This document shows positions 16,271-25,971 of a stretch of 64,000 bases of DNA, piece by piece. Made by a program: the position numbers and the translations under genes. Below the pieces are notes generated by a model. That model did not search any database. It had not been told where the DNA came from and saw only the letters and a list, made by a program, of their open reading frames with translations. How positions within the stretch are numbered: the stretch's first letter is position 1; each line of letters starts with the position of its first letter. The stretch is from Bacteroidetes bacterium GWF2_41_31 (GTDB lineage Bacteria; Bacteroidota; Bacteroidia; Bacteroidales; F082). The stretch lies in contig MEOL01000037.1 of the NCBI GenBank assembly GCA_001769215.1, forward strand, positions 165,185 to 229,184, read 5' to 3'.

Positions 16271-18520
16271 ATGAAAAGAATAATGATCATTTGCATGGTG
16301 GTAATGTCGTATTTTATATCAAATGCGCAGAATCAAATAACAGGAAAAATTACCGACCAGGACAATTTGCCGTTGATCGGCGCAAGCATTTTTGTTCATG
16401 ATATGAATAAGGGTACCGTTTCAAATTCCAATGGAACTTATGCTTTATCAAATTTGCCGAATGGCAAAATTAAAATTCAATTCTCAACCCTTGGGTACAC
16501 CAATCGAATTGAAAACGTTGAGTTAAATGGAGAAAGTTTGGAATTGAATATCTCACTACGACAAATAGCGATAGAAATGGAAGAAATAGTTGTTTCCGGT
16601 GGATACAACTCAACGCAACATGAAAATGTTGTAAAGATTGAAATACTCAAACTCGATCCAATAAAAATTACGAATACACCAAACTTTACTGAAATACTTA
16701 CAAAAGTGCCTGGCGTTGATATGATTTCGAAAGGAAGTGGCGTTTCAAAGCCCGTAATTCGTGGACTATCAATGAATGACATTTTAGTATTAAATAATGG
16801 AGTACGGTTTGAGAATTACCAGTATTCGAGTCATCATCCTCTCGGGATTGACGAATTTGGTATTGATCATGTCGAAATCATCAAAGGGCCTGCATCATTG
16901 CTTTATGGATCGGATGCCATTGGTGGAGTTATTAATTTTATAAAAGAAAAACCTGCTCCGATTGGTAGTATTATGGGCGATTACAATTTGCATCTTTATT
17001 CAAACACGCTGGGCATGACCAATAATTTTGGTATAAAAGGAGCATCACGAAAGTTCTTCGGAGGTTTAAGGGTTGGACAAAAAACAAATTCCGATTTTCT
17101 TCAAGGAGGAGGAGCTTTTGTTCCAAACTCACGTTTCAACGAAATGTCAATGAAGGCAAATGCCGGATTTACAGATAAAGTTGGCACTTTCAAATTGTTT
17201 TATGACTTCAACAATCAAAAACTTGGATTGGTTGAAGACGAAGCAATTGAAGCCATCACAAAAAGGGGAAGGGAAAACAAGATTTGGTTTCAGGAATTGA
17301 ACACACATTTACTTTCCTCTCAAAACAAGTTGTATTTAGGTCCATTTAAACTTGACATTAATTCAGGATTTCAGAATACGGAATTAATTCATTTTGGCGA
17401 TGTTGGTGTATATGAATTGCAAATGGAACTTGCAACATTAACTTATGATGTCAAACTTCATTTGTCATCGGAGGAAAACTCAGAATACATCATCGGTTTT
17501 CAGGGTTATAATCAAATAAATACAAATCTGAATGACAGAGAAACTAAATTATTGCCTGATGCTACGACGAATAATTATTCTGTCTTTGGTTTGTTACAAT
17601 ACACTTTTTTCAAAAAATTAAAACTTCAAACGGGCATTCGTTATGATAATAAATCGATTTACACCCGGGCAATTGGATCAGCAACAGATTCAATGACATA
17701 TCGTGCACCACTCGACAAGTCCTATGGTAGTTTCAGTGGGTCGCTTGGAGCTACTTATCACTTATCAGAAAAACTATTGTTTAGAACAAACTTTGCCGCA
17801 GCATACCGGACTCCTAACCTGGCTGAACTTACCTCAAACGGTCAACACGAATTGCGATACGAAATCGGAGACCAAAATCTTGTTCCCGAAAATGCCTATG
17901 AAACGGATTTGAGCCTTCATTACCATGTAGATAATCTCACTTTTGATATTGCGGGGTACTACAACATCGTCAATAATTATATCTATATTTCACCAACCGG
18001 CGACACGACGGCTTCGGGGATTGAAATATTCAGATATAAACAGTCGAATTCTACTTTGTTTGGAGGTGAAGCAGGCTTACATGTTCATCCCAAAACATTA
18101 AAATGGTTGCATTTTGAAACCACCTATTCATCGGTAGTTGGTAAACAGCAGAATGGCGACTACCTGCCGTTTGTGCCGGCTCATAAATTGCGTTTCGAAG
18201 TAAGGAGTGAAAAAGAACAGTTGCTGTTTTTTAAAAAGGCATTCGTTTCAGTAAACTCACTCACTGCATTTGATCAAAACAACGCTGCACCCGACGAAAC
18301 AACAACAGCGGGTTACACACTGATTGATTTAAGTATTGGAGGAAATATCCAAATTAAAGATCAGTTTATTTCATTAAGCATCAGTGTAAATAATCTATTC
18401 GACAAAAAATACATTGACCATTTATCGACATTAAAAGAAGTAAACTTATATAATCCGGGTAGAAATATTTCATTTAATTTGAAAATCCCTTTTGGATTGA
18501 CAAGAAATGACAAATATTAA
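16271..18520 (+). CDS. TonB-dependent outer-membrane receptor
   Basis: This 749-aa receptor imports a ligand across the outer membrane using TonB/ExbBD energy. It has a signal peptide (1-19), a carboxypeptidase-like regulatory domain (about 21-105: ITGKITDQDNLPLIGASIFV), and a plug domain (about 115-225: PGVDMISKGSGVSKPVIRGL and VEIIKGPASLLYGSDAIGGV). A 22-strand barrel runs to the C-terminus, with the typical late motif SISVNNLFDKKYIDHLS. The histidine-rich plug loop (YQYSSHHPLGID) and the His/Cys-rich partner upstream favour a metal or metallophore substrate (inference). It has no SusD neighbour, so it is not a glycan-type SusCD pair. It ends shortly before a strong terminator. Confidence 0.9.
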   Translation: MKRIMIICMVVMSYFISNAQNQITGKITDQDNLPLIGASIFVHDMNKGTVSNSNGTYALSNLPNGKIKIQFSTLGYTNRIENVELNGESLELNISLRQIAIEMEEIVVSGGYNSTQHENVVKIEILKLDPIKITNTPNFTEILTKVPGVDMISKGSGVSKPVIRGLSMNDILVLNNGVRFENYQYSSHHPLGIDEFGIDHVEIIKGPASLLYGSDAIGGVINFIKEKPAPIGSIMGDYNLHLYSNTLGMTNNFGIKGASRKFFGGLRVGQKTNSDFLQGGGAFVPNSRFNEMSMKANAGFTDKVGTFKLFYDFNNQKLGLVEDEAIEAITKRGRENKIWFQELNTHLLSSQNKLYLGPFKLDINSGFQNTELIHFGDVGVYELQMELATLTYDVKLHLSSEENSEYIIGFQGYNQINTNLNDRETKLLPDATTNNYSVFGLLQYTFFKKLKLQTGIRYDNKSIYTRAIGSATDSMTYRAPLDKSYGSFSGSLGATYHLSEKLLFRTNFAAAYRTPNLAELTSNGQHELRYEIGDQNLVPENAYETDLSLHYHVDNLTFDIAGYYNIVNNYIYISPTGDTTASGIEIFRYKQSNSTLFGGEAGLHVHPKTLKWLHFETTYSSVVGKQQNGDYLPFVPAHKLRFEVRSEKEQLLFFKKAFVSVNSLTAFDQNNAAPDETTTAGYTLIDLSIGGNIQIKDQFISLSISVNNLFDKKYIDHLSTLKEVNLYNPGRNISFNLKIPFGLTRNDKY

Positions 18521-18587
18521 CGAATCAAAATATATTGGACTCTGTGAGTTGCGCAGTGCCACGATGAGTCGGGGCTAAATCATAATA

Positions 18588-18620
18588 AAAAGAGCGGCCG
18601 GTTTATCCGGCCGCTCTTTT
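18588..18620. terminator. Strong bidirectional terminator after the TonB receptor
   Basis: A perfect 14-bp stem (18588-18601 with 18607-18620) rich in G/C closes a TTTAT loop. The arms end in AAAA and TTTT, so it works on both strands: for the receptor on the plus strand and for the converging T9SS cargo gene on the minus strand. Confidence 0.9.
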
Positions 18621-18641
18621 CAGTAGGATTGATGTAAGTGT

Positions 18642-21542
18642 CTAATAAGCTATCAGTTTCACGGTGCTCATACCCTGTGCACCCCGGGCAACCACAAAAT
18701 ACATTCCGGTGCTTAATCCCAGATCAGGAATAATGACGGTAGCAGATTTTTTATCCACCCGGGTTTGATAAACCACTTGCCCATACTGATTCAGCAGTTG
18801 AATTTGTGTATATGGGGAATCTCCTATCAAAACATGAAGCGATCCGTTGGTAGGATTGGGATATACCTTGATGGCATTGCTGTTGATTTCATCAACACTT
18901 AAGTATTGGCTAACCGCGATGTTATCTATAAATAATGGGTTTCCCAGATCACTGTATGATTCAAAAGCCAGTTTTACATCTGAGTTGCCTGTCCAATTAG
19001 TTAGATTAATGTTAACACATTGTGCTCCCCATCCTGTCATACACCAGTCGCCATCAGTTTCAGGCCAAAAACCACTGGTCAGTTCATGAGTAGCAAAATT
19101 ACCAGTTCCGTTTTCGCCACCGGCAAATATCCGGATCCAATTATTGCCACAATCCACCGAAATATATACAATCAACGAATCGTAAAGGTGCGAATTACGC
19201 TGTGCATAAGCATATTGGAATTCAAGTGATGCATTCGAAAGGCCTGAAAGGTTAAATGCTGGTGAGATTAGCCTGTCGCGTTCTCCTTGAGGTTTGTCGC
19301 GTAAAAGTATGCCAGCCGCCAGATTTCCTGGTGTTGTGCCACCAATCTCCTGAATTTCCCATGTGAATTCACTCGCTGATCTTTCAATGGTCCAATTGTT
19401 TTGAGCAAGTCCGTCTTCAAATGTTTCAAGAAAATAGGGTGTTTTCCCGCCAGCAGAATACAATTCAGGTTTTGAAAGAACGGATGATCCATTGAGGTTG
19501 GTAGCGGTAAGAGTGACCGAATAAACTCCTGGCTGATTAAATACTACTACGGGGTTCTGACTTGAAGCATCTGTACCCTGCACAAATGTAACTGTTGATG
19601 GACTGAATTCCCAATTCCACTGACGTGGCAGAAATTGAGTTGAATCACTAAACGAAATGGTATCTGAAATACATCCATCCAACGCACTTATGCCAAATGC
19701 TACTTCAGGAAGAATGGTAGAGCTAGTTGTGATATATCCCTCTTTCACCACCGTATTGTTGCCGGCAACGTTGGATGTGGTAAGTTCAACGGAAAAGCTG
19801 CCTTCGGTGCTGTACAGAATATTTTCAGGATTTTTTTCAAGTGAGTTATCAGGTTCTCCACCATCAAATACCCAGGACCATCCGGTAGGTATATTAAGGC
19901 TCAGGTCAAAAAAGTTGACAGTTTCACCCACAGGTATAATTACATTGTCTGCGGTAAAATCGGAAACCGGTGCTACAGCAAAGTTGAGGGCTGCTATTTG
20001 AGTACGCCAGTTCCAACCGCCATTGGAATACTGTTGAGTATACCAAAAAGTGGTGCCATCAGTTGGGTCAACAGTCATTGCAGAGTAATCGCCCCAGCGG
20101 TCAACACCGGTTTGCGAACCTGTTCCTGCCTTGATTGTTATTTCATCAATATCCAGTATGCCAAGTCCCATTGGCGCTCCGGCAGATTGTCCGGCAATCA
20201 TGATGGAGGGGAATTTTGTTGAAGAAGAGATAGAATATCCAATGGCAATGTCACCAATGTCATTCATGGCCACACTAGCCATCCACCTTGAGGCACCGTC
20301 AAAAGGAGCAAACGTACCTTGTTGATACATTTCCCAATTGCCGGAACCATATTTTCTTAATTCATACCAGCGAACACCTGCCTGACCAGCACCGTTGGCA
20401 TTTACAGTATGGTTGGTAACCATGACTTCGTAATCACCAAAATTGCGGTATTGTAAACGATACATTAACCTTCCTGCAAGGTCATCAAGTTTCTGAGAGG
20501 TTCCCTTCTGTGAAATACTAATACTCGCATCAGAATAAGCTGCAACAGGAACAATACCAATATAATCTACTGTTGCATTGTTTGGATTGCTCCAGTCAAC
20601 ATTAGCCGACCACAATTTAAGTAATGTGCTTTTAAGTGAAACAAAGTAACAAGGAGCACCATCAGGGGGTGCAGGACCGTCGGCATCAGCAGGCAGGATG
20701 CTTCCATTGCTGGAACCCATCTCGAAGAACAACATTTCTGCATCAGGATCACCCAACAGCATGGCATCGCGATCAAGGATGCTTACGGCAGCGCCGACCC
20801 AGTTTCCTTGATTGAACTGGTTGCTTGTAAAATAATAACCATTGGTCCAGATGCCAAACTTTGGATAGTCAGGCATGTTGTCGAACTGGAATGCATAACG
20901 ATACCAGGAACCTGTCGGGTCACCGGTTTCCGAAACAGCTACCAATTCATAAAATGGACCGTTCGGGTAATTGGGAAGTGAAAATTGGGTGGCAATCCAC
21001 CGGTCGGAATATTCATCGTATAACACCACCGGGTCCCCATCATTGGTACTCGACCAAGGACCAGGGAAACCACTCCAAAGGGTAATATTATCCGCCGGGC
21101 CATAGATTTTAACACCTGTTTTGTTATAGATGGCAAAGCCATTGTTTACCATTTGGAAAAATTCATTTGGACCAACATCACCATCAGTATCAGGAGGTGC
21201 AATGCCGTAAGTATTGGTAATCCCCGCAACATTTACATCAATCACGGCATCGGAACTCATGGGATGCCCCGGTACTTTTTGTAAGACAGGATCAGCTCCG
21301 TTATGCCAGGAAGCTTTCATGTTGAATTTGGCAAAGTCGAAGATATTGGGCACCACTTTGTTTTTCCAGGTGCGCTCACGCTGTCCGAGTGGAATGAGAG
21401 TAACATCCCGTAAAGGTTGCGATTTGTCGAAATGAACGGCTTTAACAATTTTGGTTGGATGAATGCTTTGACCAAACATACCCGTCATCGGGATGAAAAG
21501 TAGCAAGGTACAAATTAAAAATGCGGTAATAAATTTTTTCAT
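18642..21542 (-). CDS. T9SS type A sorted secreted protein with PKD domains (copy 1)
   Basis: The 966-aa exported protein has a signal peptide (1-25). A large N-terminal domain (about 90-520) contains the acidic motif APPDTDGDVGPNEFFQMVNN and the repeated core YDEYSDRWIATQFSLPNYP. Two PKD-like domains follow (about 525-600 and 610-690: VAPVSDFTADNVIIPVGETV and PRQWNWEFSPSTVTF), then a MAM/jelly-roll-like domain (about 700-870). The C-terminal type A sorting domain is at about 885-966 (KVYPNPTNGSLHVLIG and GLSTGMYFVVARG). It is predicted to be secreted by the type IX system and attached to the surface or released. It is a tandem paralogue of the next gene. Substrate unknown. Confidence 0.85.
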   Translation of the reverse strand: MKKFITAFLICTLLLFIPMTGMFGQSIHPTKIVKAVHFDKSQPLRDVTLIPLGQRERTWKNKVVPNIFDFAKFNMKASWHNGADPVLQKVPGHPMSSDAVIDVNVAGITNTYGIAPPDTDGDVGPNEFFQMVNNGFAIYNKTGVKIYGPADNITLWSGFPGPWSSTNDGDPVVLYDEYSDRWIATQFSLPNYPNGPFYELVAVSETGDPTGSWYRYAFQFDNMPDYPKFGIWTNGYYFTSNQFNQGNWVGAAVSILDRDAMLLGDPDAEMLFFEMGSSNGSILPADADGPAPPDGAPCYFVSLKSTLLKLWSANVDWSNPNNATVDYIGIVPVAAYSDASISISQKGTSQKLDDLAGRLMYRLQYRNFGDYEVMVTNHTVNANGAGQAGVRWYELRKYGSGNWEMYQQGTFAPFDGASRWMASVAMNDIGDIAIGYSISSSTKFPSIMIAGQSAGAPMGLGILDIDEITIKAGTGSQTGVDRWGDYSAMTVDPTDGTTFWYTQQYSNGGWNWRTQIAALNFAVAPVSDFTADNVIIPVGETVNFFDLSLNIPTGWSWVFDGGEPDNSLEKNPENILYSTEGSFSVELTTSNVAGNNTVVKEGYITTSSTILPEVAFGISALDGCISDTISFSDSTQFLPRQWNWEFSPSTVTFVQGTDASSQNPVVVFNQPGVYSVTLTATNLNGSSVLSKPELYSAGGKTPYFLETFEDGLAQNNWTIERSASEFTWEIQEIGGTTPGNLAAGILLRDKPQGERDRLISPAFNLSGLSNASLEFQYAYAQRNSHLYDSLIVYISVDCGNNWIRIFAGGENGTGNFATHELTSGFWPETDGDWCMTGWGAQCVNINLTNWTGNSDVKLAFESYSDLGNPLFIDNIAVSQYLSVDEINSNAIKVYPNPTNGSLHVLIGDSPYTQIQLLNQYGQVVYQTRVDKKSATVIIPDLGLSTGMYFVVARGAQGMSTVKLIAY

Positions 21543-21598
21543 GATTTTGATCCTGTTAATAATATAAGGTACATTTATTCAATTGGATAAATGAGTCG

Positions 21599-21632
21599 CA
21601 AAGATAGATAATCTGCTTATTCAGCATACAAA
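21599..21632 (-). promoter_or_regulatory. Promoter of T9SS cargo copy 1
   Basis: On the minus strand TATCTTTG (plus 21599-21606) is preceded by TTTG (plus 21629-21632) with a 22-bp spacer, about 57 nt before the start codon at 21542. This fits the Bacteroidota promoter pattern. The -33 end touches the hairpin arm of the upstream gene's terminator. Confidence 0.55.
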
Positions 21633-21695
21633 AAGTGGATATAATTCATCCGGTTTTGAACAATTTCCAATTACCAAATAAATTATATCCACTTT
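21632..21695 (-). terminator. Long-loop inverted repeat between the two T9SS cargo genes
   Basis: A perfect 15-nt inverted repeat (21632-21646 with 21681-21695) encloses 34 nt. On the minus strand it follows the stop codon of copy 2 by 22 nt and is trailed by a short T run, so it can act as that gene's terminator. The loop is long for a classical terminator, so a regulatory site for copy 1 is an alternative. Confidence 0.5.
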
Positions 21696-21717
21696 CGGAT
21701 TATTTTAATAAACACAA

Positions 21718-24642
21718 TTAATAGATAATCACTTTAACTGTTTCACTGTTGGTCTGTCCAATTCCCTTTAAGAAGTAAATTCCTGGTTGCCAGGTAATTT
21801 CACGCTCCACCACCCATGTTTCAGTCTTTGCAGATACCGGTATTTCTTTCACAATTTGTCCCAGGTTGTTCATCACCTGAATTTTATCGAATTGATGACC
21901 TTCGGGCAAAGCAACATGGAAATTTCCATCGGAAGGGTTGGGGTATACCCTCATTTTGCTTAATCCCAACGAGTTCCCGGGTATTCCGACCAAGCTGCTT
22001 ACTGCAACATTGTCGATAAATATGGGATGACCTGCAAAGCTAAAGGTTTCGAATCGAATACGTACCTGATCGTTTCCTGCGAAAGCAGACAAATCGAGGG
22101 TAATACAACTTGCTCCCCATCCTTCCAGGCACCAGTCAGAAGCCACAGCCGGCCACCAATCATCGGTGGTTAATTCGTGCGTCGCAAAGTTTCCGGTTCC
22201 ATTTTCGGCATTGGCATAAATGCGGTTCCATGTAGTGCCACAATCGGCTGAAACCGAAACGATCAATGAGTCGCCTGCCTCAGCATAGTATTGGGCATAG
22301 GCATGTTGAAACTCCAGTGAAGGAGTAGAGGTATTGGCTAAATTAAAAGGTGGCGAGATTAAAAAGTCGCGCTGCCCAATGGCGAAATATTCTCTAAAAT
22401 TAATGCCCACAGAATGATTTCCCGGTGCAGTACCTTCGGTTTCAAAAACTTCCCAGGTAACGCCGGCATCAGGATTTTCAATGGTCCATTCGTTGGCTTT
22501 CACACCCTCAGTCTCAAAATCTTCCAGAAAATACGGTGTGTTCCCTCCCGCTTTAATCATGTCGTCTTTTGTAGTGGTAGAGCTGCCATTGAGGTTGTTG
22601 GCGGTAAGTGTCACCTGATAATCGCCGGATAAATTAAATACGACTTCCGGATTTTGACTATTGGCACTGGTTCCATTCACGTAGGTAATGTCTGTAGGAA
22701 CAAATTCCCAACTCCATTGATTGGGACTGTATTGCGTCGAGTCAGTAAACTGCACCGGCTCGCCCAAACAGATGGCCTTTTTATCGGCAACAAAGTCTAC
22801 CAGTGGCAATATGGTTGCACTCACCGTTATGAATGATTCTTTGGTGATGCTATCGATACCGATGGCATTGTAAGCCACGAGCTTTACAGGATAAACACCT
22901 TCGGCACTGTATTGAATGTTTTGTGGGTTTTCCTCGGCAGAGGTTGCAGGAGAACCTCCTTCAAAGGTCCAGTTCCAATGGGTTGGGATACCTTCGGTGA
23001 GATCGGCAAAGTTAACTGTTTCACCCACAGGGATCAGGGTTTCATCCGACTCGAAATCACACATGGGTTGAGCTGCAAACGAAACACTTGCAATTTGTGT
23101 TTTCCATCCCCAGCCTCCGTTTGAATATTCGGTAGTGTACCAAAATGAATTATCATCCGAAGGATCGACCGACATCATGGAATAATCGCCCCACCTGTCT
23201 ACACCTGATTGAGATTTGGTACCATCGAAAATAGACACCTCGTCAATATCCAGTATACCCAATCCGGCAGGAGCACCGGAAGATTGGCCCGCGATGCGAA
23301 TAGAGGGATAAGTAGTGGCACTAGACACGGAATATCCAACGGCGATATCGCCACCCTGGTTCATGGCCACAGATGCCATCCATCGGTTTTCACCATCGGC
23401 AGGGGCAAAGGTTCCTTGTTGGTATATTGACCAGCCACTGCCATAGTTGCGTAATTCGTACCATCTTACTCCGGCCTTGCCATTTCCGGCATTCACGGTG
23501 TGATTGGTCAACATCACCTGATAATCGCCAAAATTGCGGTATTGCAACCGATACATCAGTCTTCCGGCCAAAGTACTCAACGACTGGCTCGTGCCGGGTT
23601 GCTGTATATTAAGTCCATTGGTCGAAAACGGCTGTGTTGGCAATGTATTCACCTGTAGAATAAAAGAATTGGTGGTATTAACCCAATCAACATCCACCTC
23701 GTAAACACGCAGTACATTGTTTCCCATGTTAACCATGTAGGAGGGTGATCCTTCAGGGGGAAGCATCTCGCCATCGGCATCAGCCGGTAAAAAACTGCTG
23801 TGGTTCGACCAGTTAGTGCCTATCACAAAAAAGATCATTTGTGCATCAGGATCGCCTGTCAGCATGGCATCGCGATCTAAGATGCTGATACCACCTCCTG
23901 AAAACGCGCCATTGCTAAATAAATTGGTGGTAAAATAGTAACCATCGGGCCAAACACCAAATTTTGGATAGTCGGGCATGGCATCAAACTCAAAAGCATA
24001 ACGATACCAGGCTCCCAATGGATCACCGGTTTCGGAAACAGCCACCAGTTCATAAAAAGGTCCGGAAGGATAATTTGGAAGTGAAAATTGCGTGGCAATC
24101 CATCGGTCGCTGTACTCATCATACAATACAATGGGGTCTCCATCATTTGTACTCGACCAAGGGCCAGGAAAGCCATCCCACAGCGTGATGTTATCGGCAG
24201 GGCCATACATGAGATTTCCCTGTTTGTCCCAAATGGCGAATCCGCTGTTTACCATCTGGAAATAATGGTCAGGTCCTACATCGCCATCAGTGTCGGGAGG
24301 AGCCACACCGTAAGTATTGGTAATTCCGCTAAAGTTTTGATTTACCTGTGGTGTTCCCGAAAACCAACGTGTTTCATCCTGTAAAACAGGGTCTGGTCCG
24401 GTAGGAAGTGGTGTGTTCTCAAGTTCATTTGTCAGGTGAAGTTTATTGGGAACCACTTTCTCTTTCCAGGCTCTTTTGCGAACACCCATGGGTATGGGAT
24501 CCACTTGTCCCAGGGGTCCAGACATATCAAAATGGACTGCCTTGGTTACTTTTTCAGGATGAATTTCCTGACCGGGCAAATTTAAGGTAAACGCACCCAA
24601 TGCCAGTAACATCAGCATCATGGTTGTAAATCGTATTTTCAT
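21718..24642 (-). CDS. T9SS type A sorted secreted protein with PKD domains (copy 2)
   Basis: The 974-aa protein has the same architecture as its downstream neighbour: signal peptide (1-25), the APPDTDGDVGP motif, the core YDEYSDRWIATQFSLPNYP, two PKD-like domains (VPVGETVNF-type start at about 545 and a second at about 625), a MAM-like domain (about 710-880), and a sorting domain (MRVYPNPSDGNFHVALP and QPGIYFLKGIG). Long stretches are identical between copies, so this is a tandem duplication kept under selection or recent in origin. Differences concentrate in the middle of the N-terminal domain (around residues 270-350). Secreted adhesin, enzyme or surface-layer roles cannot be separated by eye. 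Confidence 0.85.
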   Translation of the reverse strand: MKIRFTTMMLMLLALGAFTLNLPGQEIHPEKVTKAVHFDMSGPLGQVDPIPMGVRKRAWKEKVVPNKLHLTNELENTPLPTGPDPVLQDETRWFSGTPQVNQNFSGITNTYGVAPPDTDGDVGPDHYFQMVNSGFAIWDKQGNLMYGPADNITLWDGFPGPWSSTNDGDPIVLYDEYSDRWIATQFSLPNYPSGPFYELVAVSETGDPLGAWYRYAFEFDAMPDYPKFGVWPDGYYFTTNLFSNGAFSGGGISILDRDAMLTGDPDAQMIFFVIGTNWSNHSSFLPADADGEMLPPEGSPSYMVNMGNNVLRVYEVDVDWVNTTNSFILQVNTLPTQPFSTNGLNIQQPGTSQSLSTLAGRLMYRLQYRNFGDYQVMLTNHTVNAGNGKAGVRWYELRNYGSGWSIYQQGTFAPADGENRWMASVAMNQGGDIAVGYSVSSATTYPSIRIAGQSSGAPAGLGILDIDEVSIFDGTKSQSGVDRWGDYSMMSVDPSDDNSFWYTTEYSNGGWGWKTQIASVSFAAQPMCDFESDETLIPVGETVNFADLTEGIPTHWNWTFEGGSPATSAEENPQNIQYSAEGVYPVKLVAYNAIGIDSITKESFITVSATILPLVDFVADKKAICLGEPVQFTDSTQYSPNQWSWEFVPTDITYVNGTSANSQNPEVVFNLSGDYQVTLTANNLNGSSTTTKDDMIKAGGNTPYFLEDFETEGVKANEWTIENPDAGVTWEVFETEGTAPGNHSVGINFREYFAIGQRDFLISPPFNLANTSTPSLEFQHAYAQYYAEAGDSLIVSVSADCGTTWNRIYANAENGTGNFATHELTTDDWWPAVASDWCLEGWGASCITLDLSAFAGNDQVRIRFETFSFAGHPIFIDNVAVSSLVGIPGNSLGLSKMRVYPNPSDGNFHVALPEGHQFDKIQVMNNLGQIVKEIPVSAKTETWVVEREITWQPGIYFLKGIGQTNSETVKVIIY

Positions 24643-25010
24643 GTGTTTTAATTAAGTTATGGCGTTAAAATTGACTAACAGGCAAAAGGCAACTTTTTGC
24701 ATTCATCCGGTATTGGTTAAAGTGCCTAATACGCAACTTAGTAAAAAGAGATTTTGCTAAGAAACAGCATAATTCTTTATACCTCTGTTAATGAAATGTT
24801 AAAGATAGTTTAATCGTTCCAGATAATATTAATCGAGTCCTTTTGCCCCAGCATGACAAGAATAAACAGGAAAAGGATGCATGGGGTATTAACTATCATG
24901 TTTTAGTCCATCAGGGACCATCACGATCACTTTCTCTTCAATCCGGAAATCATCGATAAAAAAACACCAACTTTGTAACTTTGTTCTATTCCTGTCGTCT
25001 CCTTGCAAAT
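24643..25010. other. Intergenic region between divergent genes, with sigma-operon -7 element
   Basis: This 368-bp AT-rich gap lies between the divergent T9SS cargo gene and the sigma-factor operon. TAACTTTG at 24976-24983 is a good -7 element 27 nt before the sigma factor ATG at 25011; no -33 TTG is at the usual spacing. I see no ORF, remnant or strong hairpin here. Confidence 0.45.
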
Positions 25011-25520
25011 ATGTCAAAAGAACTTTTCGATACACACATCATTCCGGTACAAAATAAAATGTACCGATACGCGCTGTCGATACTTAAAACGCCCGACAAT
25101 GCACACGATGTGGTACAGGAATGTTTAATGAAAATCTGGAAAAAACGACACATGATTGCAACCATCGACAATCCTGAATCCTGGGCCATGCGCATCACAC
25201 GGAACCAATGCTACGACTGGGTGAAGGTAAACCGATTCAGTTTACTCAATGTGCCTCCGATGGATCAGGCCGACACCCAACAAACCGATGAAGGTCTGCT
25301 GACAAGCGATCGCCAGAGGTGGTTAAGCCGGATTATCAATGAACTTCCGCCAAAGCACCGCGAAGTGTTTCACTTGCGTGAAGTGGAAGAACTTTCGTAC
25401 CAGGAAATTGCCGACATTCTTTCGTTAACTCTGTCGGAGGTAAAGATTTCACTCTTCAGAACCAGGGTAAAAATCAAAGACCAAATCACTAAAATAGATG
25501 CATATGGACTCGCAAACTAA
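25011..25520 (+). CDS. ECF-type RNA polymerase sigma factor
   Basis: This 169-aa sigma-70 family protein directs RNA polymerase to a dedicated promoter set. Region 2 is at about 8-75 (YRYALSILKTPDNAHDVVQE, WAMRITRNQCYDWVK) and region 4 at about 110-160 (LPPKHREVFHLREVEELSYQ then EIADILSLTLSEVKISLFRT). An upstream in-frame TTG at 24981 would extend it by 10 residues, but it lies inside the TAACTTTG promoter element, so I prefer the ATG at 25011. The gene overlaps the anti-sigma candidate by 23 nt and heads a six-gene overlapping cluster. Confidence 0.9.
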   Translation: MSKELFDTHIIPVQNKMYRYALSILKTPDNAHDVVQECLMKIWKKRHMIATIDNPESWAMRITRNQCYDWVKVNRFSLLNVPPMDQADTQQTDEGLLTSDRQRWLSRIINELPPKHREVFHLREVEELSYQEIADILSLTLSEVKISLFRTRVKIKDQITKIDAYGLAN

Positions 25521-25941
25521 TCAACTACTCGAAAAGTACTGGCGGGCCGAAACCACCCCGGAAGAAGAAAAACTCTTGAAAGAACTCATGTCTTCGGCCC
25601 ATGATTCATCGGATCAAACACATTACTTTGAAGCCATTTCGAAATTAAAACAACAAAAACCCGAATTTGCGTTTCAACACCCCGGCAAACAAATTCGCAT
25701 GATGTGGTACACGGTCGCCGCATCGCTAATCATTGGTATTGTGGTTGTGAGTGGGCTTTTTCGCTATAACTACACCCAAGCGGCTTACAATGTTAACGAT
25801 CCGGATAAAGCGTTCGAAATAACACGCCAGGCCCTGATGATGGTCTCCGACGGATTAAACGAAGGAAAAAATTACTCAACAGTCCAATTACAACAGCTAA
25901 ACAAACCAAAAGAGATTTTAAGCGGAAACAACAATAAATAA
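25498..25941 (+). CDS. Membrane-anchored anti-sigma factor candidate
   Basis: The 147-aa protein has a cytoplasmic N-terminal part with the motif NQLLEKYWRAETTPEEEKLLK, a common opening of short Bacteroidota anti-sigma proteins. One membrane helix is at about 66-86 (VAASLIIGIVVVSGLF), followed by a periplasmic tail. It overlaps the sigma gene, as sigma/anti-sigma pairs often do. It would hold the sigma factor at the membrane until a signal arrives (inference). It lacks the zinc-binding HxxxCxxC motif of ZAS-type anti-sigmas. The start may be the ATG at 25498 or at 25504. Confidence 0.7.
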   Translation: MHMDSQTNQLLEKYWRAETTPEEEKLLKELMSSAHDSSDQTHYFEAISKLKQQKPEFAFQHPGKQIRMMWYTVAASLIIGIVVVSGLFRYNYTQAAYNVNDPDKAFEITRQALMMVSDGLNEGKNYSTVQLQQLNKPKEILSGNNNK

Positions 25942-25971
25942 CATTCATAAACTATTAATAAAACTAAAAAC

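Noticed and set aside
24981..25010. TTG start giving a 179-aa sigma factor
   Set aside because: It lies inside the TAACTTTG promoter element, so the extension could not be fully transcribed; the ATG at 25011 fits the family better.
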